Origin: Flavimobilis sp052324925
Lineage (GTDB): Bacteria > Actinomycetota > Actinomycetes > Actinomycetales > Cellulomonadaceae
Direction: 5' to 3' (one strand)
DNA: 64,000 bases
Assembly (NCBI GenBank): GCA_052324925.1
Contig: JBQPRE010000002.1
Each line of letters begins with the position of its first letter. Position 1 is the first letter of the stretch. The notes below the pieces were generated by a model, which saw only the letters and a list, made by a program, of their open reading frames with translations, did not search any database and had not been told where the DNA came from. A program made the position numbers and the translations under genes. Positions 35,910 through 44,418 of the stretch are shown here, one piece after another.

Positions 35910-36851
35910 ATGAACGAGAGCAACCGTCACGGCGCCACCAAGCTCACTGGTGAGCAGTCTGCGCTTGTCGAGGCACACCTGCCCCTCATTGGCTACCACG
36001 TCAACGAGGTCGCGGCGCGCATCCCGCAGCACGTCTCCCGTGACGACCTCGCGTCCGCCGGGGCACTCGCACTCGTCCGCGCAGCAGCGGCGTACGACCC
36101 GGCAACGGGAGTGCCGTTCGCTCGCTACGCAGCGATCCGCCTGCGCGGCGCCCTCGTCGACGAGCTGCGCTCGATGGACTGGGCCTCCCGCGGCACCCGC
36201 TCGCGCGTCCGCCGGCTCACCGCTGTGACCGAAGAGCTCACCTCCCAGCTCGGGCACGCCCCGAGCCGTGAACAGCTCGCCCAGGCGCTCGGCGTCGACG
36301 TCGCAGACGTCGACCAGGCGCGCGACGACGCGGGCCGCCGCGTCCTGTCGATCGACGCCTTCGACGGCGCCGTGAGCGACCTCCTGCCCGACCGCGCGCC
36401 CGACCCCGAGGCAAGCGCAGTCGCCGCAGAGAAGCTCCGTTACCTGCACGCCGCGATGAGCGCCCTGCCCGAGCGGCTCCAGCTCGTCGTGCGTCTCGTC
36501 TACTTCGAGGACCGCACCGTCACCGACGTCGCGACCGTCCTCGGCGTCACGCAGTCGCGCGTGAGCCAGCTGCGCGCCGAGGCCACCTCGCTCATGCGCG
36601 AGGCCCTCGACATCCACCTCGAGGCGCAGACCGCCGACGCGCCCGTGGAAGCCGAAGGCGTCGCGCAGCGCCGCCGTCGTGCCTACGTCGACGCCGTGGG
36701 CCAGGCCGCCGCTCCCGTGCGCACGGACATGACTGCTCTCGCGGCACATGCCGCGGCGATGCCCGCGGCCCGTGCCGCAGCGGCGGTCGCCCGCAACGCG
36801 CGACGCGCGGCCGACCCCCACGGCGCGAGCACCCTCGCAGCCCTCGCCTGA
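35910..36851 (+). CDS. fliA: FliA/WhiG-family (sigma-28-type) RNA polymerase sigma factor
   Basis: This 313-residue sigma factor has region 2 at about residues 23-95 (SRDDLASAGALALVRAAAAYD, FARYAAIRLRGALVDELRSMDWASR), region 3 (RVRRLTAVTEELTSQLGHAPSREQLAQALG) and region 4 at about 185-235 (VTDVATVLGVTQSRVSQLRAEA). The RGALVDELRSMDW segment is typical of flagellar/WhiG sigma factors. The last 75 residues are Ala/Arg-rich and extend past the usual end. No FlgM-like anti-sigma gene is seen. No SD precedes this ATG, and the frame stays open upstream, so the start is not certain. Confidence 0.9.
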   Translation: MNESNRHGATKLTGEQSALVEAHLPLIGYHVNEVAARIPQHVSRDDLASAGALALVRAAAAYDPATGVPFARYAAIRLRGALVDELRSMDWASRGTRSRVRRLTAVTEELTSQLGHAPSREQLAQALGVDVADVDQARDDAGRRVLSIDAFDGAVSDLLPDRAPDPEASAVAAEKLRYLHAAMSALPERLQLVVRLVYFEDRTVTDVATVLGVTQSRVSQLRAEATSLMREALDIHLEAQTADAPVEAEGVAQRRRRAYVDAVGQAAAPVRTDMTALAAHAAAMPAARAAAAVARNARRAADPHGASTLAALA

Positions 36852-36901
36852 CCGCGACGTCAGGCGCGCGAGCACCGAGAAAACTTCGTCGGCAAAACTC
36901 C

Positions 36902-36928
36902 TCACGCCTGTGGGGGGTCAACCGATAA
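36902..36928 (+). promoter_or_regulatory. Sigma-28-type promoter of fliC
   Basis: TCAC at 36902-36905, 15 nt, then ACCGATAA at 36921-36928. The -10 half is identical to the classical flagellar CCGATAA. Transcription should begin near 36935. Confidence 0.85.
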
Positions 36929-36934
36929 GGACAG

Positions 36935-36958
36935 CGAGAGCCCACGGATGGACTCTCG
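36935..36958 (+). promoter_or_regulatory. CsrA-type hairpin in the fliC leader
   Basis: CGAGAG pairs with CTCTCG, and after a C/A mismatch CC pairs with GG around the hexaloop ACGGAT (36944-36949), so GGA is presented in the loop. The ribosome site AAGGAGGA (36973-36980) carries further GGA motifs. A hairpin site plus an SD-overlapping site is the layout of the CsrA-controlled hag leader of Bacillus. Confidence 0.7.
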
Positions 36959-36988
36959 TTCCGGGCCACTTCAAGGAGGAGAAACATC

Positions 36989-38125
36989 ATGGCTCTCTCG
37001 ATCAACACCAACGTCGCGGCGCTCAACGCGTACCGCAACCTCTCGACGACGCAGAACGACCTCTCGCGTTCGCTCGAGAAGCTCTCGTCCGGTCTCCGCA
37101 TCAACCGTGCGGCCGACGACGCTGCCGGCCTCGCCATCTCCGAGGGCATGCGCGCCCAGATCGGTGGCACCAAGCAGGCTGTGCGTAACGCTCAGGACGG
37201 CATCTCTGTCGTTCAGACCGCTGAAGGCGCGCTCACCGAGACGCACTCGATCCTCCAGCGTATGCGTACGCTCTCCGTCCAGGCTGCGAACGACGGTGGC
37301 CTCAACGAGGCTGCCAAGGGCAACATCCAGGACGAGATGAACGAGCTCAAGACCGAGCTCACGCGTATCGCCGACACCACGCAGTTCAACGGCAAGGCGC
37401 TGCTCGACGGCTCCTACACCGGCTCCTTCCAGGTCGGTGCGAACACCTCTGCGGCCGACAAGATCACGGTCGACCTCACGGGTGGCTCGATGAGCGCTGC
37501 CGGCCTCGGTGTCGACGGCGTCGACATCACGGGCACGGCGAGCTCGTTCGTCGCCGACGTGGACCTCTTCGCAGCGACCGCCCCCACGGGCACCGGTGCG
37601 CTTGAGATCACCACGGCTGCGGGCACCACCACGCTCGACCTTGACCTCACGGGCTGGGCGACGACCGGAAGCTCGGCCGACGCCAAGACCAACCAGGGCA
37701 TCCTCGACGCCGCTCTCAAGGCGGCCGTGAAGAACACCAACTTCTCGGCTGGTGTCGACTCCTTCGGCAAGGTCACCGTCGCCGGCGGCGGCATCACGGG
37801 TGCTGAGGTTGCTGGCGTTGCCGGTGCCGCAGCTACCTCGACGGGCGGCGCCGACGCGGCGATCAACGCGATCGACACTGCGATCAGCTCCGTCTCCAAG
37901 ACGCGTTCGCAGCTTGGTGCCGTGCAGAACCGCTTCGACCACACCATCAACAACCTCAACGTCGCTGCAGAGAACCTGTCCGCGTCGGAGAGCCGTATCC
38001 GTGACACGGACATGGCGTCGGAGATGGTGGACTTCACCCGCGCACAGATCCTCTCGCAGGCCGGCACGGCCATGCTCGCGCAGGCGAAGTCGATCCCCCA
38101 GAGCGTTCTTCAGCTCCTTCAGTGA
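36989..38125 (+). CDS. fliC: Flagellin
   Basis: This 378-residue filament protein has a conserved N-terminal D0/D1 region (INTNVAALNAYRNLSTTQNDLSRSLEKLSSG, then DDAAGLAISEGM). A variable central domain spans residues about 145-290, rich in Thr, Ala and Gly. The C-terminal D1/D0 region is RSQLGAVQNRFDHTINNLNVAAENLSASESRIRDTDMA to LLQ. A strong AAGGAGGAG ribosome site and a sigma-28-type promoter precede it. The gene is single and is followed by a strong terminator. Confidence 0.98.
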   Translation: MALSINTNVAALNAYRNLSTTQNDLSRSLEKLSSGLRINRAADDAAGLAISEGMRAQIGGTKQAVRNAQDGISVVQTAEGALTETHSILQRMRTLSVQAANDGGLNEAAKGNIQDEMNELKTELTRIADTTQFNGKALLDGSYTGSFQVGANTSAADKITVDLTGGSMSAAGLGVDGVDITGTASSFVADVDLFAATAPTGTGALEITTAAGTTTLDLDLTGWATTGSSADAKTNQGILDAALKAAVKNTNFSAGVDSFGKVTVAGGGITGAEVAGVAGAAATSTGGADAAINAIDTAISSVSKTRSQLGAVQNRFDHTINNLNVAAENLSASESRIRDTDMASEMVDFTRAQILSQAGTAMLAQAKSIPQSVLQLLQ

Positions 38126-38132
38126 TCTCGTC

Positions 38133-38154
38133 GGTGCCGGCCTCGGCCGGCACC
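38133..38154 (+). terminator. First hairpin after fliC
   Basis: A 10-nt inverted repeat, GGTGCCGGCC/GGCCGGCACC, around TC lies 8 nt after the fliC stop. It comes just before the stronger terminator at 38172. Confidence 0.55.
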
Positions 38155-38171
38155 GCAAGATCCGCCACACC

Positions 38172-38205
38172 CTGACGGCGGGCGGACTCGTCCGCCCGCC
38201 GTCAG
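38172..38205 (+). terminator. Strong terminator after fliC
   Basis: A perfect 15-bp stem, CTGACGGCGGGCGGA/TCCGCCCGCCGTCAG with a CTCG loop, is followed by GCGTT. It should insulate the very active flagellin gene from fliD. Confidence 0.85.
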
Positions 38206-38334
38206 GCGTTCATCCAGGTTGCGGTCCGCCGCGCTTGCACTCGTCGGCCTCGCGCCGTCCACCTCTGCCGGCTCTGCCGCGCACCCCGCACCCCGCTCCC
38301 GTGCTACGGCGCGGACTCGGAAGGGACACACCCC

Positions 38335-39687
38335 ATGGCAGGCTTCGGAATCGACGGCATCGTCTCCGGTCTGGATACGACCGCGATGATCAACCAGCTC
38401 ATGCAGGTCGAGGCGAGACAGCAGACGCTCCTCAACAACAAGAAGATCTCGGCCTCCGCCACGGTCGCCGCGCTCCAGGGCCTCAACACGCGCTTCGCGT
38501 CGCTCGCCGAGACCGCCAAGAAGGTCGCTGACCCGTCCTCGTGGACCGCGGTCACCGCGTCCTCCAGCTCACCGGCCGTCACGGTCGCCGCGGGTGCCAA
38601 GGCGGCCGCTGGCTCGATCCGGTTCACGGTTGACGCCCTCGCGACTGCGCAGTCCTCGCTCGTCACCCTTCCCGCCGACCTCGACACCTCTGCGCCGTCG
38701 CTGACCGTCCGCATCGGAAGCGGCGACCCGGTCACGGTGAGCCCGCTCAGCACCGACCCGCGTGACCTTGCCGCCGCGATCAACAAGGCCGACCTCGGCG
38801 TGAGCGCGTCGGTCATCAACGTCGGCACGGCCGAGGCCCCCGAGAACCGCCTTCAGCTCACCGCGACGAGCACCGGCACGCATAACGGCTTCACCGTCGA
38901 GGCCGCCACGACGACCGGCACGCGCGCCCTCGACCTCGTCGAGATCAGCGCAGCATCAGATGCTCGCCTCACGCTCTTCCCCGGAAGCGCCGCTGAGCGC
39001 ACCGTGACGAGCGCGTCCAACTCGGTGGCCGGTGTCATCGAGGACGTGACGTTCACGCTCACGGCAGCGACCGAGGAGCCCGTCACGGTCGACCTCGTGC
39101 GCGACTCAGCGACGATCACCAAGACCGCGCAGGGCCTCGTCTCCACGCTCAACGTCCTGCTCGAGGAGATCTCCTCGCGGACTAAGGCGACGACGACGAC
39201 GACCTCCGACGGCTCGACCAAGCTCACCCCCGGGATCCTCGCGAGCGAGAGCCTCGTGCGCGGGCTCGGAACCGACCTGCTCTCGATCGCGGGCCTCACG
39301 GCCGGCGGCGAGACTCTCGCGAACGTCGGCATCACCCTCGGCCGCGACGGACGCTACGCGTTCGACGCCAAGGCCTTCGGCGACGCCCTCGCGGCGGACC
39401 CCGCCAAGGCCCAGGCACTCGTCACGGCGCTCGCCGACGCCGGCGGTGCGATTGCGACCCGGGCATCCGACCCGCAGAACGGGACCCTGACCTCGCGCAT
39501 CCGCGGAACCGAGGGGGCCGTCAAGGACCTCGGGGACCGGATCGTCGCCTGGGACGACCGTCTCGCGGTGCGCCGGGCGACGCTTGAGCGCACGTACGCG
39601 GCCCTCGAGGTGTCGCTCTCCAAGCTCAACTCGACGTCGAGCTGGCTCGAGCAGCAGCTCTCGCAGCTGCAGGGGACGAAGAAGTGA
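38335..39687 (+). CDS. fliD: Flagellar filament cap protein FliD
   Basis: This 450-residue cap protein has the FliD N-terminal domain (IDGIVSGLDTTAMINQLMQVEARQQTLL, split here only as a landmark). The C-terminal domain has SLVRGLGTDLLSIAGL, LANVGITLGRDGRYAFDAKAFGDAL, and a closing coiled coil with SWLEQQLSQLQG. It folds flagellin at the filament tip. The fliS GTG overlaps its stop by 4 nt. A GGAAGGGA ribosome site lies about 8 nt upstream. Confidence 0.95.
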   Translation: MAGFGIDGIVSGLDTTAMINQLMQVEARQQTLLNNKKISASATVAALQGLNTRFASLAETAKKVADPSSWTAVTASSSSPAVTVAAGAKAAAGSIRFTVDALATAQSSLVTLPADLDTSAPSLTVRIGSGDPVTVSPLSTDPRDLAAAINKADLGVSASVINVGTAEAPENRLQLTATSTGTHNGFTVEAATTTGTRALDLVEISAASDARLTLFPGSAAERTVTSASNSVAGVIEDVTFTLTAATEEPVTVDLVRDSATITKTAQGLVSTLNVLLEEISSRTKATTTTTSDGSTKLTPGILASESLVRGLGTDLLSIAGLTAGGETLANVGITLGRDGRYAFDAKAFGDALAADPAKAQALVTALADAGGAIATRASDPQNGTLTSRIRGTEGAVKDLGDRIVAWDDRLAVRRATLERTYAALEVSLSKLNSTSSWLEQQLSQLQGTKK

Positions 39688-40130
39688 CCATCACCGCAAC
39701 CGCCCGTCGGGCCCAGTTCCTGCGTGACTCCGTGCTCTCTGCGAGCCCGGGTCGCCTCGTCACCATGCTCTACGACCGGCTCGCGCTCGACCTCGAGCGC
39801 GCCGGCACGGCCGCAACCGCACGTGATCGCAGCACGACCGTGCAGCACGCGAGCCACGCCCAGGACATCCTCGCCGAGCTCATGTCGAGCCTCGACCAGA
39901 CGGCCTGGGACGGAGCGGAGAGGCTCTTCTCGCTCTACACGCACCTGCTCACCGAGACGATGGCGGCAACCGTCGCGCTCGATGCGGAACGCTTCGCGAC
40001 GTGCACGACGCACGTGAGCGAGCTGCGCGACGCCTGGCACGGCGCACTGCGTGAGGTTGACGTCGAAGCGGGCGGCATCCCCGCCCCGGCCCGCACTGCG
40101 GGCCCACGCGGCGACCTCGGCATCGCCTGA
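39684..40130 (+). CDS. fliS: Flagellin export chaperone FliS
   Basis: This 148-residue helical chaperone keeps flagellin unfolded for export. The family pattern is clear: DSVLSASPGRLVTMLYDRLALDLERAG, then HAQDILAELMSSLD and LFSLYTHLLTETMAAT. The GTG start overlaps the fliD stop. A Pro/Gly-rich tail of about 20 residues is extra. Confidence 0.93.
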   Translation: MTITATARRAQFLRDSVLSASPGRLVTMLYDRLALDLERAGTAATARDRSTTVQHASHAQDILAELMSSLDQTAWDGAERLFSLYTHLLTETMAATVALDAERFATCTTHVSELRDAWHGALREVDVEAGGIPAPARTAGPRGDLGIA

Positions 40131-40136
40131 GCCGCC

Positions 40137-40466
40137 ATGGGCACCATGACCTCACCCGACGTCGCCGCCTGGACGGCTGCGCTCGACGTCCTCGAAGCCG
40201 ACCTGGCCGAGACCAACCTGCTCCTTGACGGTTCGCCCGACGAGGTGGCACCGCTCGTCCTGCGCCGTGCCACGGCGTGGCGCGTGCCCCAAGGCCTCGG
40301 CCCGCTGCCGCCCGAGCTTTCGGACCGGGCGCGCGCAGTGCTCGACGCACAGCGGACGACCGCAACCCGGTTGGCTCGTGCGCTCAGTGCCACGCGGGTC
40401 CGCGCCCGCGTGCAGGACTCGGCCGTCAACCACACGCGACCCGTGTACCTCGACGCCGAAGGCTGA
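40137..40466 (+). CDS. Small protein downstream of fliS, position of FliT
   Basis: This 109-residue mostly helical protein begins 6 nt after fliS. I do not recognise its sequence. In many flagellar loci this position holds FliT, the chaperone for FliD, or another small export chaperone, and the LEADLAETNLLL and ARAVLDAQRTTATRLARAL helices would suit that. The Arg-rich C-terminal half is unusual for FliT. ATGs at 40137 and 40146 are both possible, and no clear ribosome site separates them. Confidence 0.6.
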   Translation: MGTMTSPDVAAWTAALDVLEADLAETNLLLDGSPDEVAPLVLRRATAWRVPQGLGPLPPELSDRARAVLDAQRTTATRLARALSATRVRARVQDSAVNHTRPVYLDAEG

Positions 40467-40538
40467 CCTCGTACCGACCGCCTCGTCCACCCTGGGCGGT
40501 CGACCCGGAGTCCGCAGGAAATCCTGCACGACTCTTCC

Positions 40539-40565
40539 TCATACCCGCGAGTGGTGGGCCGATGA
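40539..40565 (+). promoter_or_regulatory. Sigma-28-type promoter of the flgB operon
   Basis: TCAT at 40539-40542, 15 nt, then GCCGATGA at 40558-40565. It lies about 75 nt before flgB and would drive the rod, ring, ATPase and hook genes. Confidence 0.75.
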
Positions 40566-40570
40566 GGCAC

Positions 40571-40590
40571 GTGAGCAACGGAATGCTCAC
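40571..40590 (+). promoter_or_regulatory. CsrA-type hairpin in the flgB leader
   Basis: A perfect 7-bp stem, GTGAGCA/TGCTCAC, carries the hexaloop ACGGAA (40578-40583). It begins about 6 nt after the -10 box, so it should form the very 5' end of the transcript. The ribosome site GGAGG (40630-40634) holds a second GGA. Confidence 0.7.
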
Positions 40591-40640
40591 CCTGACGCCA
40601 TGGATTGGCACACCACACCGTTCGACCGTGGAGGCGACGC

Positions 40641-40979
40641 GTGCTTGAATCCGTGACCCTGTCAGCGCTCACAAGCGCTCTGGATGGCCTGGCCGAGCGC
40701 CAGCGTGCCATCGCGGACAACGTGGCGAACCTCCAGACCCCCGGCTACCAGGCGCGACGCGTCGCGTTCGAAGAGCAGCTGCTGTCCGCCGTGCGCGACG
40801 GATCCGGCCACGTCACCCCGACGTCGGCGCGCAGCCTCGAGCCGACCCGCCTTGACGGGAACAACGTCAACCTCGACACCGAGACCTTGTCGAACATCGA
40901 CACCGTGCTGCGGGTCCAGCTGGCGACGCGCGCGGTCGATGGCGCGTTCAGCTCGGTGCGCACCGCGATGAGGAGCTGA
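40641..40979 (+). CDS. flgB: Flagellar proximal rod protein FlgB
   Basis: This 112-residue rod protein has the rod motif ALDGLAERQRAIADNVANLQTPGYQARRVAFE and a C-terminal helix near NIDTVLRVQLATRAVDGAFSSVRTAMR. The GTG at 40641 has GGAGG 6 nt upstream. It is the first gene of the long flgB-flgE operon. Confidence 0.93.
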   Translation: MLESVTLSALTSALDGLAERQRAIADNVANLQTPGYQARRVAFEEQLLSAVRDGSGHVTPTSARSLEPTRLDGNNVNLDTETLSNIDTVLRVQLATRAVDGAFSSVRTAMRS

Positions 40980-40980
40980 G

Positions 40981-41373
40981 ATGACCATCTTCGGAGCGAT
41001 CGGGATCGCGAGCACGGGACTCACCGTCCACCGCAAGTGGCTCGATGCCGTGAGCGACAACCTCACGAACGTCAACAACGCGACCGCGACGAGCGAAGAG
41101 GCCTTCCGGGCGCGCTACGTCGTGGCCGGGTCGATGGACGGCGGCGGGGTCCAGGTGCGCGGAACGGTGCTCGGCTCGGCCGAGGGCCGGCTCGTGCACG
41201 AGCCCACGCACCCCCTGGCTGACGAGGACGGCTACGTCCGTTACCCCGAGGTCGACATGTCGTCTCAGATGACGCAGCTCATCATGGCGCAGCGTGGCTA
41301 CCAGGCCTCCGCGACCGTGGTGGACCGCGCGAAGGAGACCTACGAGGCCGCACTGCAGATCGGACGTTCCTGA
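40981..41373 (+). CDS. flgC: Flagellar proximal rod protein FlgC
   Basis: This 130-residue rod protein has the motif GIASTGLTVHRKWLDAVSDNLTNVNNA and the C-terminal helix MTQLIMAQRGYQASATVVDRAKETYEAAL. It begins 1 nt after flgB and shares 1 nt with fliE. Confidence 0.95.
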   Translation: MTIFGAIGIASTGLTVHRKWLDAVSDNLTNVNNATATSEEAFRARYVVAGSMDGGGVQVRGTVLGSAEGRLVHEPTHPLADEDGYVRYPEVDMSSQMTQLIMAQRGYQASATVVDRAKETYEAALQIGRS

Positions 41374-41711
41374 TGATCGACGCCATCGCGGGGATCGGCA
41401 CGACGCCGACCCGCTACCTCGACCCCGCCGCACTTGCTGCGGTCGGCTCGGCCCCGTCCGCGACGCGTCCGGGTGCGGCTGCGTCCGACGACGGCGGCTT
41501 CGGTGGCGTCCTCGTGGGCGCCCTCGATGACCTGCGTTCCGCTCAGGAGACGTCGAACGCCCTCGCGGTACGTGCGGTCACGGGCGACCTCAAGGACGTC
41601 CACCAGTACACGATCGCGTCGTCGCAGGCTGCGCTCATGCTTGAGCTCACGGCGACCGTCCGCACCAAGGCTGTCGACGCGTTCAACGAGATCATGAGGA
41701 TGCAGGCCTGA
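41373..41711 (+). CDS. fliE: Flagellar hook-basal body protein FliE
   Basis: This 112-residue protein links the MS ring to the rod. The core is FGGVLVGALDDLRSAQETSNALAVRAVTGDLKDVHQYTIASSQAALMLELTATVRTKAVDAFNEIMRMQ. Only its ends are conserved here, with an unconserved N-terminal 40 residues. Starts and stops overlap flgC and fliF by 1 nt. Confidence 0.93.
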   Translation: MIDAIAGIGTTPTRYLDPAALAAVGSAPSATRPGAAASDDGGFGGVLVGALDDLRSAQETSNALAVRAVTGDLKDVHQYTIASSQAALMLELTATVRTKAVDAFNEIMRMQA

Positions 41712-43318
41712 TGCCCGAGAAGTTCTCCGTCGCGCTGGGGCGCGTGGGCGGCGCCGTGCGCGAGTTCACGGTGGCCCAGCGCACGCTCGCCCTCATTGGT
41801 CTCGCCGCGATCGCGCTCGTCGTCGCGGCGCTCGTCGTCTGGGGCAACCGCCCCATGTACGCACCCCTGTTCACCGGTCTGTCCGCGCAGGACGCGGCGG
41901 CGGTCGTCGATGTCCTCGAGGCTGAGGGCGTGTCGTACGACCTCGCCGACGGGGGCGGTTCCGTGCTCGTCGCCCGCGACGACGTTTACCGCATGCGTCT
42001 CGCGACCGCGGCGGCTGGCCTGCCTGCCGACGCGAGCCAGGGCGGCTACTCGCTTCTCGACGACATGGGCATGAGCTCGTCGGAGTTCCAGCAGACGACG
42101 ACGTACAAGCGCGCCCTCGAGGGTGAGCTTGCCGCGACGATCGGTGCGCTCGACGGCGTGCGCGCCGCCTCCGTGCGGCTCGCGCTCCCCGAGAAGACGG
42201 TCTTCGTCTCCGAGACTCCCGACCCGACGGCGTCGGTCTTCGTCACGCTCGAGCGCGGCACCACGCTCACGAGCGATCAGGTCCAGGCCGTCACGCACCT
42301 CGTGTCGGCGTCGATCGAGGGGATGAAGGCGACGGACGTCGCCGTCGTCGACTCGGGCGGGACCGTGCTCTCAGCCGTCGGGGCGACCCCTGGTGCGGCT
42401 GACGGCGGAACCGACAAGCGCGTGACCGCGTACGAGGGCCGGGTTGCCGCCGCGGTGCAGACGATGCTCGACCGGATCGTCGGCCAGGGCCGCGCGGTCG
42501 TCTCGGTGACTGCCGACCTTGATCTTGACAGCCGCACGACGACGTCGGAGAAGTTTGAGACGCCCGAGGAGCGCCTGCCGCTCACGGAGTCGACGACGCG
42601 CGAGGAGTTCCAGGGGACGGGGAGCACGACCGGTGTGCTCGGCCCCGACAACATCGCCGTGCCGAACGGTCAGGGCGGGGGCGACGGCGAGTACCTCAAC
42701 GAGTCGAGCACCGTGACGAACGCGGTCGACAAGATCACCGAGATCACCGAGCAGACGCCGGGCACCGTGCGTCGCCAGTCCGTCTCCGTCGCGGTTGACG
42801 CGACGGCGGGCAACGCCCTCGACATGGTGGACCTCGAGCAGCTTGTCGCGACCGCTGCGGGCGTCAACGCTGAGCGCGGTGACGTCGTCACGGTTCAGCG
42901 CATGGCCTTCGACTCCTCGAACGCCGACGCGGCTGCTGCCGCGATCGCGGCCGACGAGGCTGCCGCCGCGGCTGCGGAGCGCTCGGCGCTCATCCGCCAG
43001 GCCGCGATCGCCGGTGCTGTTCTTCTCGCGCTCGTCATCGTCGCGTTCGCGCTGCGTCGCCGCCGGGCTCCGGCTCCGGACCGCCTCGCGCTCGACATCG
43101 GCGAGATCGATGTGCGACCGATCGCACCCGACCCCACGGCCCTCGCGCTCGAGGTCGTCGACGAGGCACAGCGCACGCTCGTGGCGTCGCGTCCGGTCGA
43201 CCGCCAGCAGATCGAGGCCGATGCCAAGCGTGCTGAGGTCATGACCGCGGCCGACGAAGACCCGGCCGACATGGCGGAGCGCATTCGTGCACTCATGGAT
43301 GCGGGGGCTCGCTCATGA
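41711..43318 (+). CDS. fliF: Flagellar MS-ring protein FliF
   Basis: This 535-residue membrane ring protein has two membrane spans, near residues 28-47 (TLALIGLAAIALVVAALVVW) and 436-457. Between them are the YscJ/FliF ring-building motif region (MYAPLFTGLSAQDAAAVVDVLEAEGVSYDL) and a longer periplasmic-type domain. The C-terminal tail should bind FliG. It overlaps fliG by 4 nt. Confidence 0.96.
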   Translation: MPEKFSVALGRVGGAVREFTVAQRTLALIGLAAIALVVAALVVWGNRPMYAPLFTGLSAQDAAAVVDVLEAEGVSYDLADGGGSVLVARDDVYRMRLATAAAGLPADASQGGYSLLDDMGMSSSEFQQTTTYKRALEGELAATIGALDGVRAASVRLALPEKTVFVSETPDPTASVFVTLERGTTLTSDQVQAVTHLVSASIEGMKATDVAVVDSGGTVLSAVGATPGAADGGTDKRVTAYEGRVAAAVQTMLDRIVGQGRAVVSVTADLDLDSRTTTSEKFETPEERLPLTESTTREEFQGTGSTTGVLGPDNIAVPNGQGGGDGEYLNESSTVTNAVDKITEITEQTPGTVRRQSVSVAVDATAGNALDMVDLEQLVATAAGVNAERGDVVTVQRMAFDSSNADAAAAAIAADEAAAAAAERSALIRQAAIAGAVLLALVIVAFALRRRRAPAPDRLALDIGEIDVRPIAPDPTALALEVVDEAQRTLVASRPVDRQQIEADAKRAEVMTAADEDPADMAERIRALMDAGARS

Positions 43319-44418
43319 CCGTTGCTACGACAACCGATCAGCCCACCGCTGAGTCTCCTGCGGTCGTCGCGGGGCCCGTCGAAGAGGCCGAGCGGCCTCG
43401 TCCGCGGCCGAACATCGCGGGCCTCTCGGGCACGCAGCGTGCCGCGCTCGTGCTCATGCAGCTGGGCCGGGAGCGCGCCGCGCGCATCCTCGCGCTCCTG
43501 TCGGACACCGAGATCGAAGACGTCACGGCCGCGATCGTGCGCATGGAGCGCATCGACCGCGACGTCGTTGACGCTGTCATCGGTGAGTTCCACGAGTCGA
43601 TGTCCACGACTCAGCAGGTCTCGCGCGGTGGCCTCGGCTACGCAACCCAGCTGCTCGAGGGCGCGATGGGCGCTGAGAAGGCCGGCGAGATGCTGGAGCG
43701 TCTCCAGACCTCGCTCGCGGGCAAGCCGTTCGAGTACCTTCAGCAGGCTGACGCCCGCCAGGTGATCGCTCTCATCAATGGTGAGCACCCTCAGACGATC
43801 GCTCTCGTTCTCGCTCACCTGCGTCCCGAGCACGCCTCGCAGATCCTGGGCGGCCTCCAGCCGGCCACGCAGGCGCAGGTTGCGCACCGTATCGCGCTCA
43901 TGGAGCGCGCGGCGCCCGACGTCGTCATGGCGGTCGCCGATGCGCTCGAGCGCAAGTCCGCCTCCGTGCTCACGCCGCGCGAGTCGGCAGCCCTCGGTGG
44001 CGTGCAGCCGCTCGTCGAGATCATCAACCGCGCCGACCCGGGCACCGAGAAGCTCATCCTCGAGGGGCTCGAGGACCGCGACGCGGACCTGGCGGACGAG
44101 GTGCGCTCGCGCATGTTCGTCTTCGCCGACATCGTCCTGCTCGAGGACCGTGCGCTTCAGCTCGTCATGCGTGGCGTCGAGACGCCGACGCTGGCTCTCG
44201 CGCTCAAGGGTGCGGGCGACGCCGAGCGCGACGCCGTGCTCCGCAACATGTCGGAGCGGGCGCGCACGAACCTCGTCGAAGAGATCGAGCTGCTCGGCAC
44301 GGTCCGTGTCTCGCAGGTCGAGGAGGCGCGTGCCGAGATCGTTCAGGGCATCCGCCGCCTCGAAGAGGCTGGTCAGATCGTCATCTCGCGCGAGGGCGAG
44401 GACGAATATGTCAATTGA
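43315..44418 (+). CDS. fliG: Flagellar motor switch protein FliG
   Basis: This 367-residue rotor protein has N-, middle and C-terminal armadillo-like domains. Landmarks are GTQRAALVLMQLGRERAARIL, the EHPQTIALVLAHLRPEHASQIL motif of the middle domain, and in the C-domain MFVFADIVLLEDRALQLVMRGVETPTLALALKGA, which carries the charged torque residues. It overlaps fliF and fliH. Confidence 0.97.
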   Translation: MTVATTTDQPTAESPAVVAGPVEEAERPRPRPNIAGLSGTQRAALVLMQLGRERAARILALLSDTEIEDVTAAIVRMERIDRDVVDAVIGEFHESMSTTQQVSRGGLGYATQLLEGAMGAEKAGEMLERLQTSLAGKPFEYLQQADARQVIALINGEHPQTIALVLAHLRPEHASQILGGLQPATQAQVAHRIALMERAAPDVVMAVADALERKSASVLTPRESAALGGVQPLVEIINRADPGTEKLILEGLEDRDADLADEVRSRMFVFADIVLLEDRALQLVMRGVETPTLALALKGAGDAERDAVLRNMSERARTNLVEEIELLGTVRVSQVEEARAEIVQGIRRLEEAGQIVISREGEDEYVN

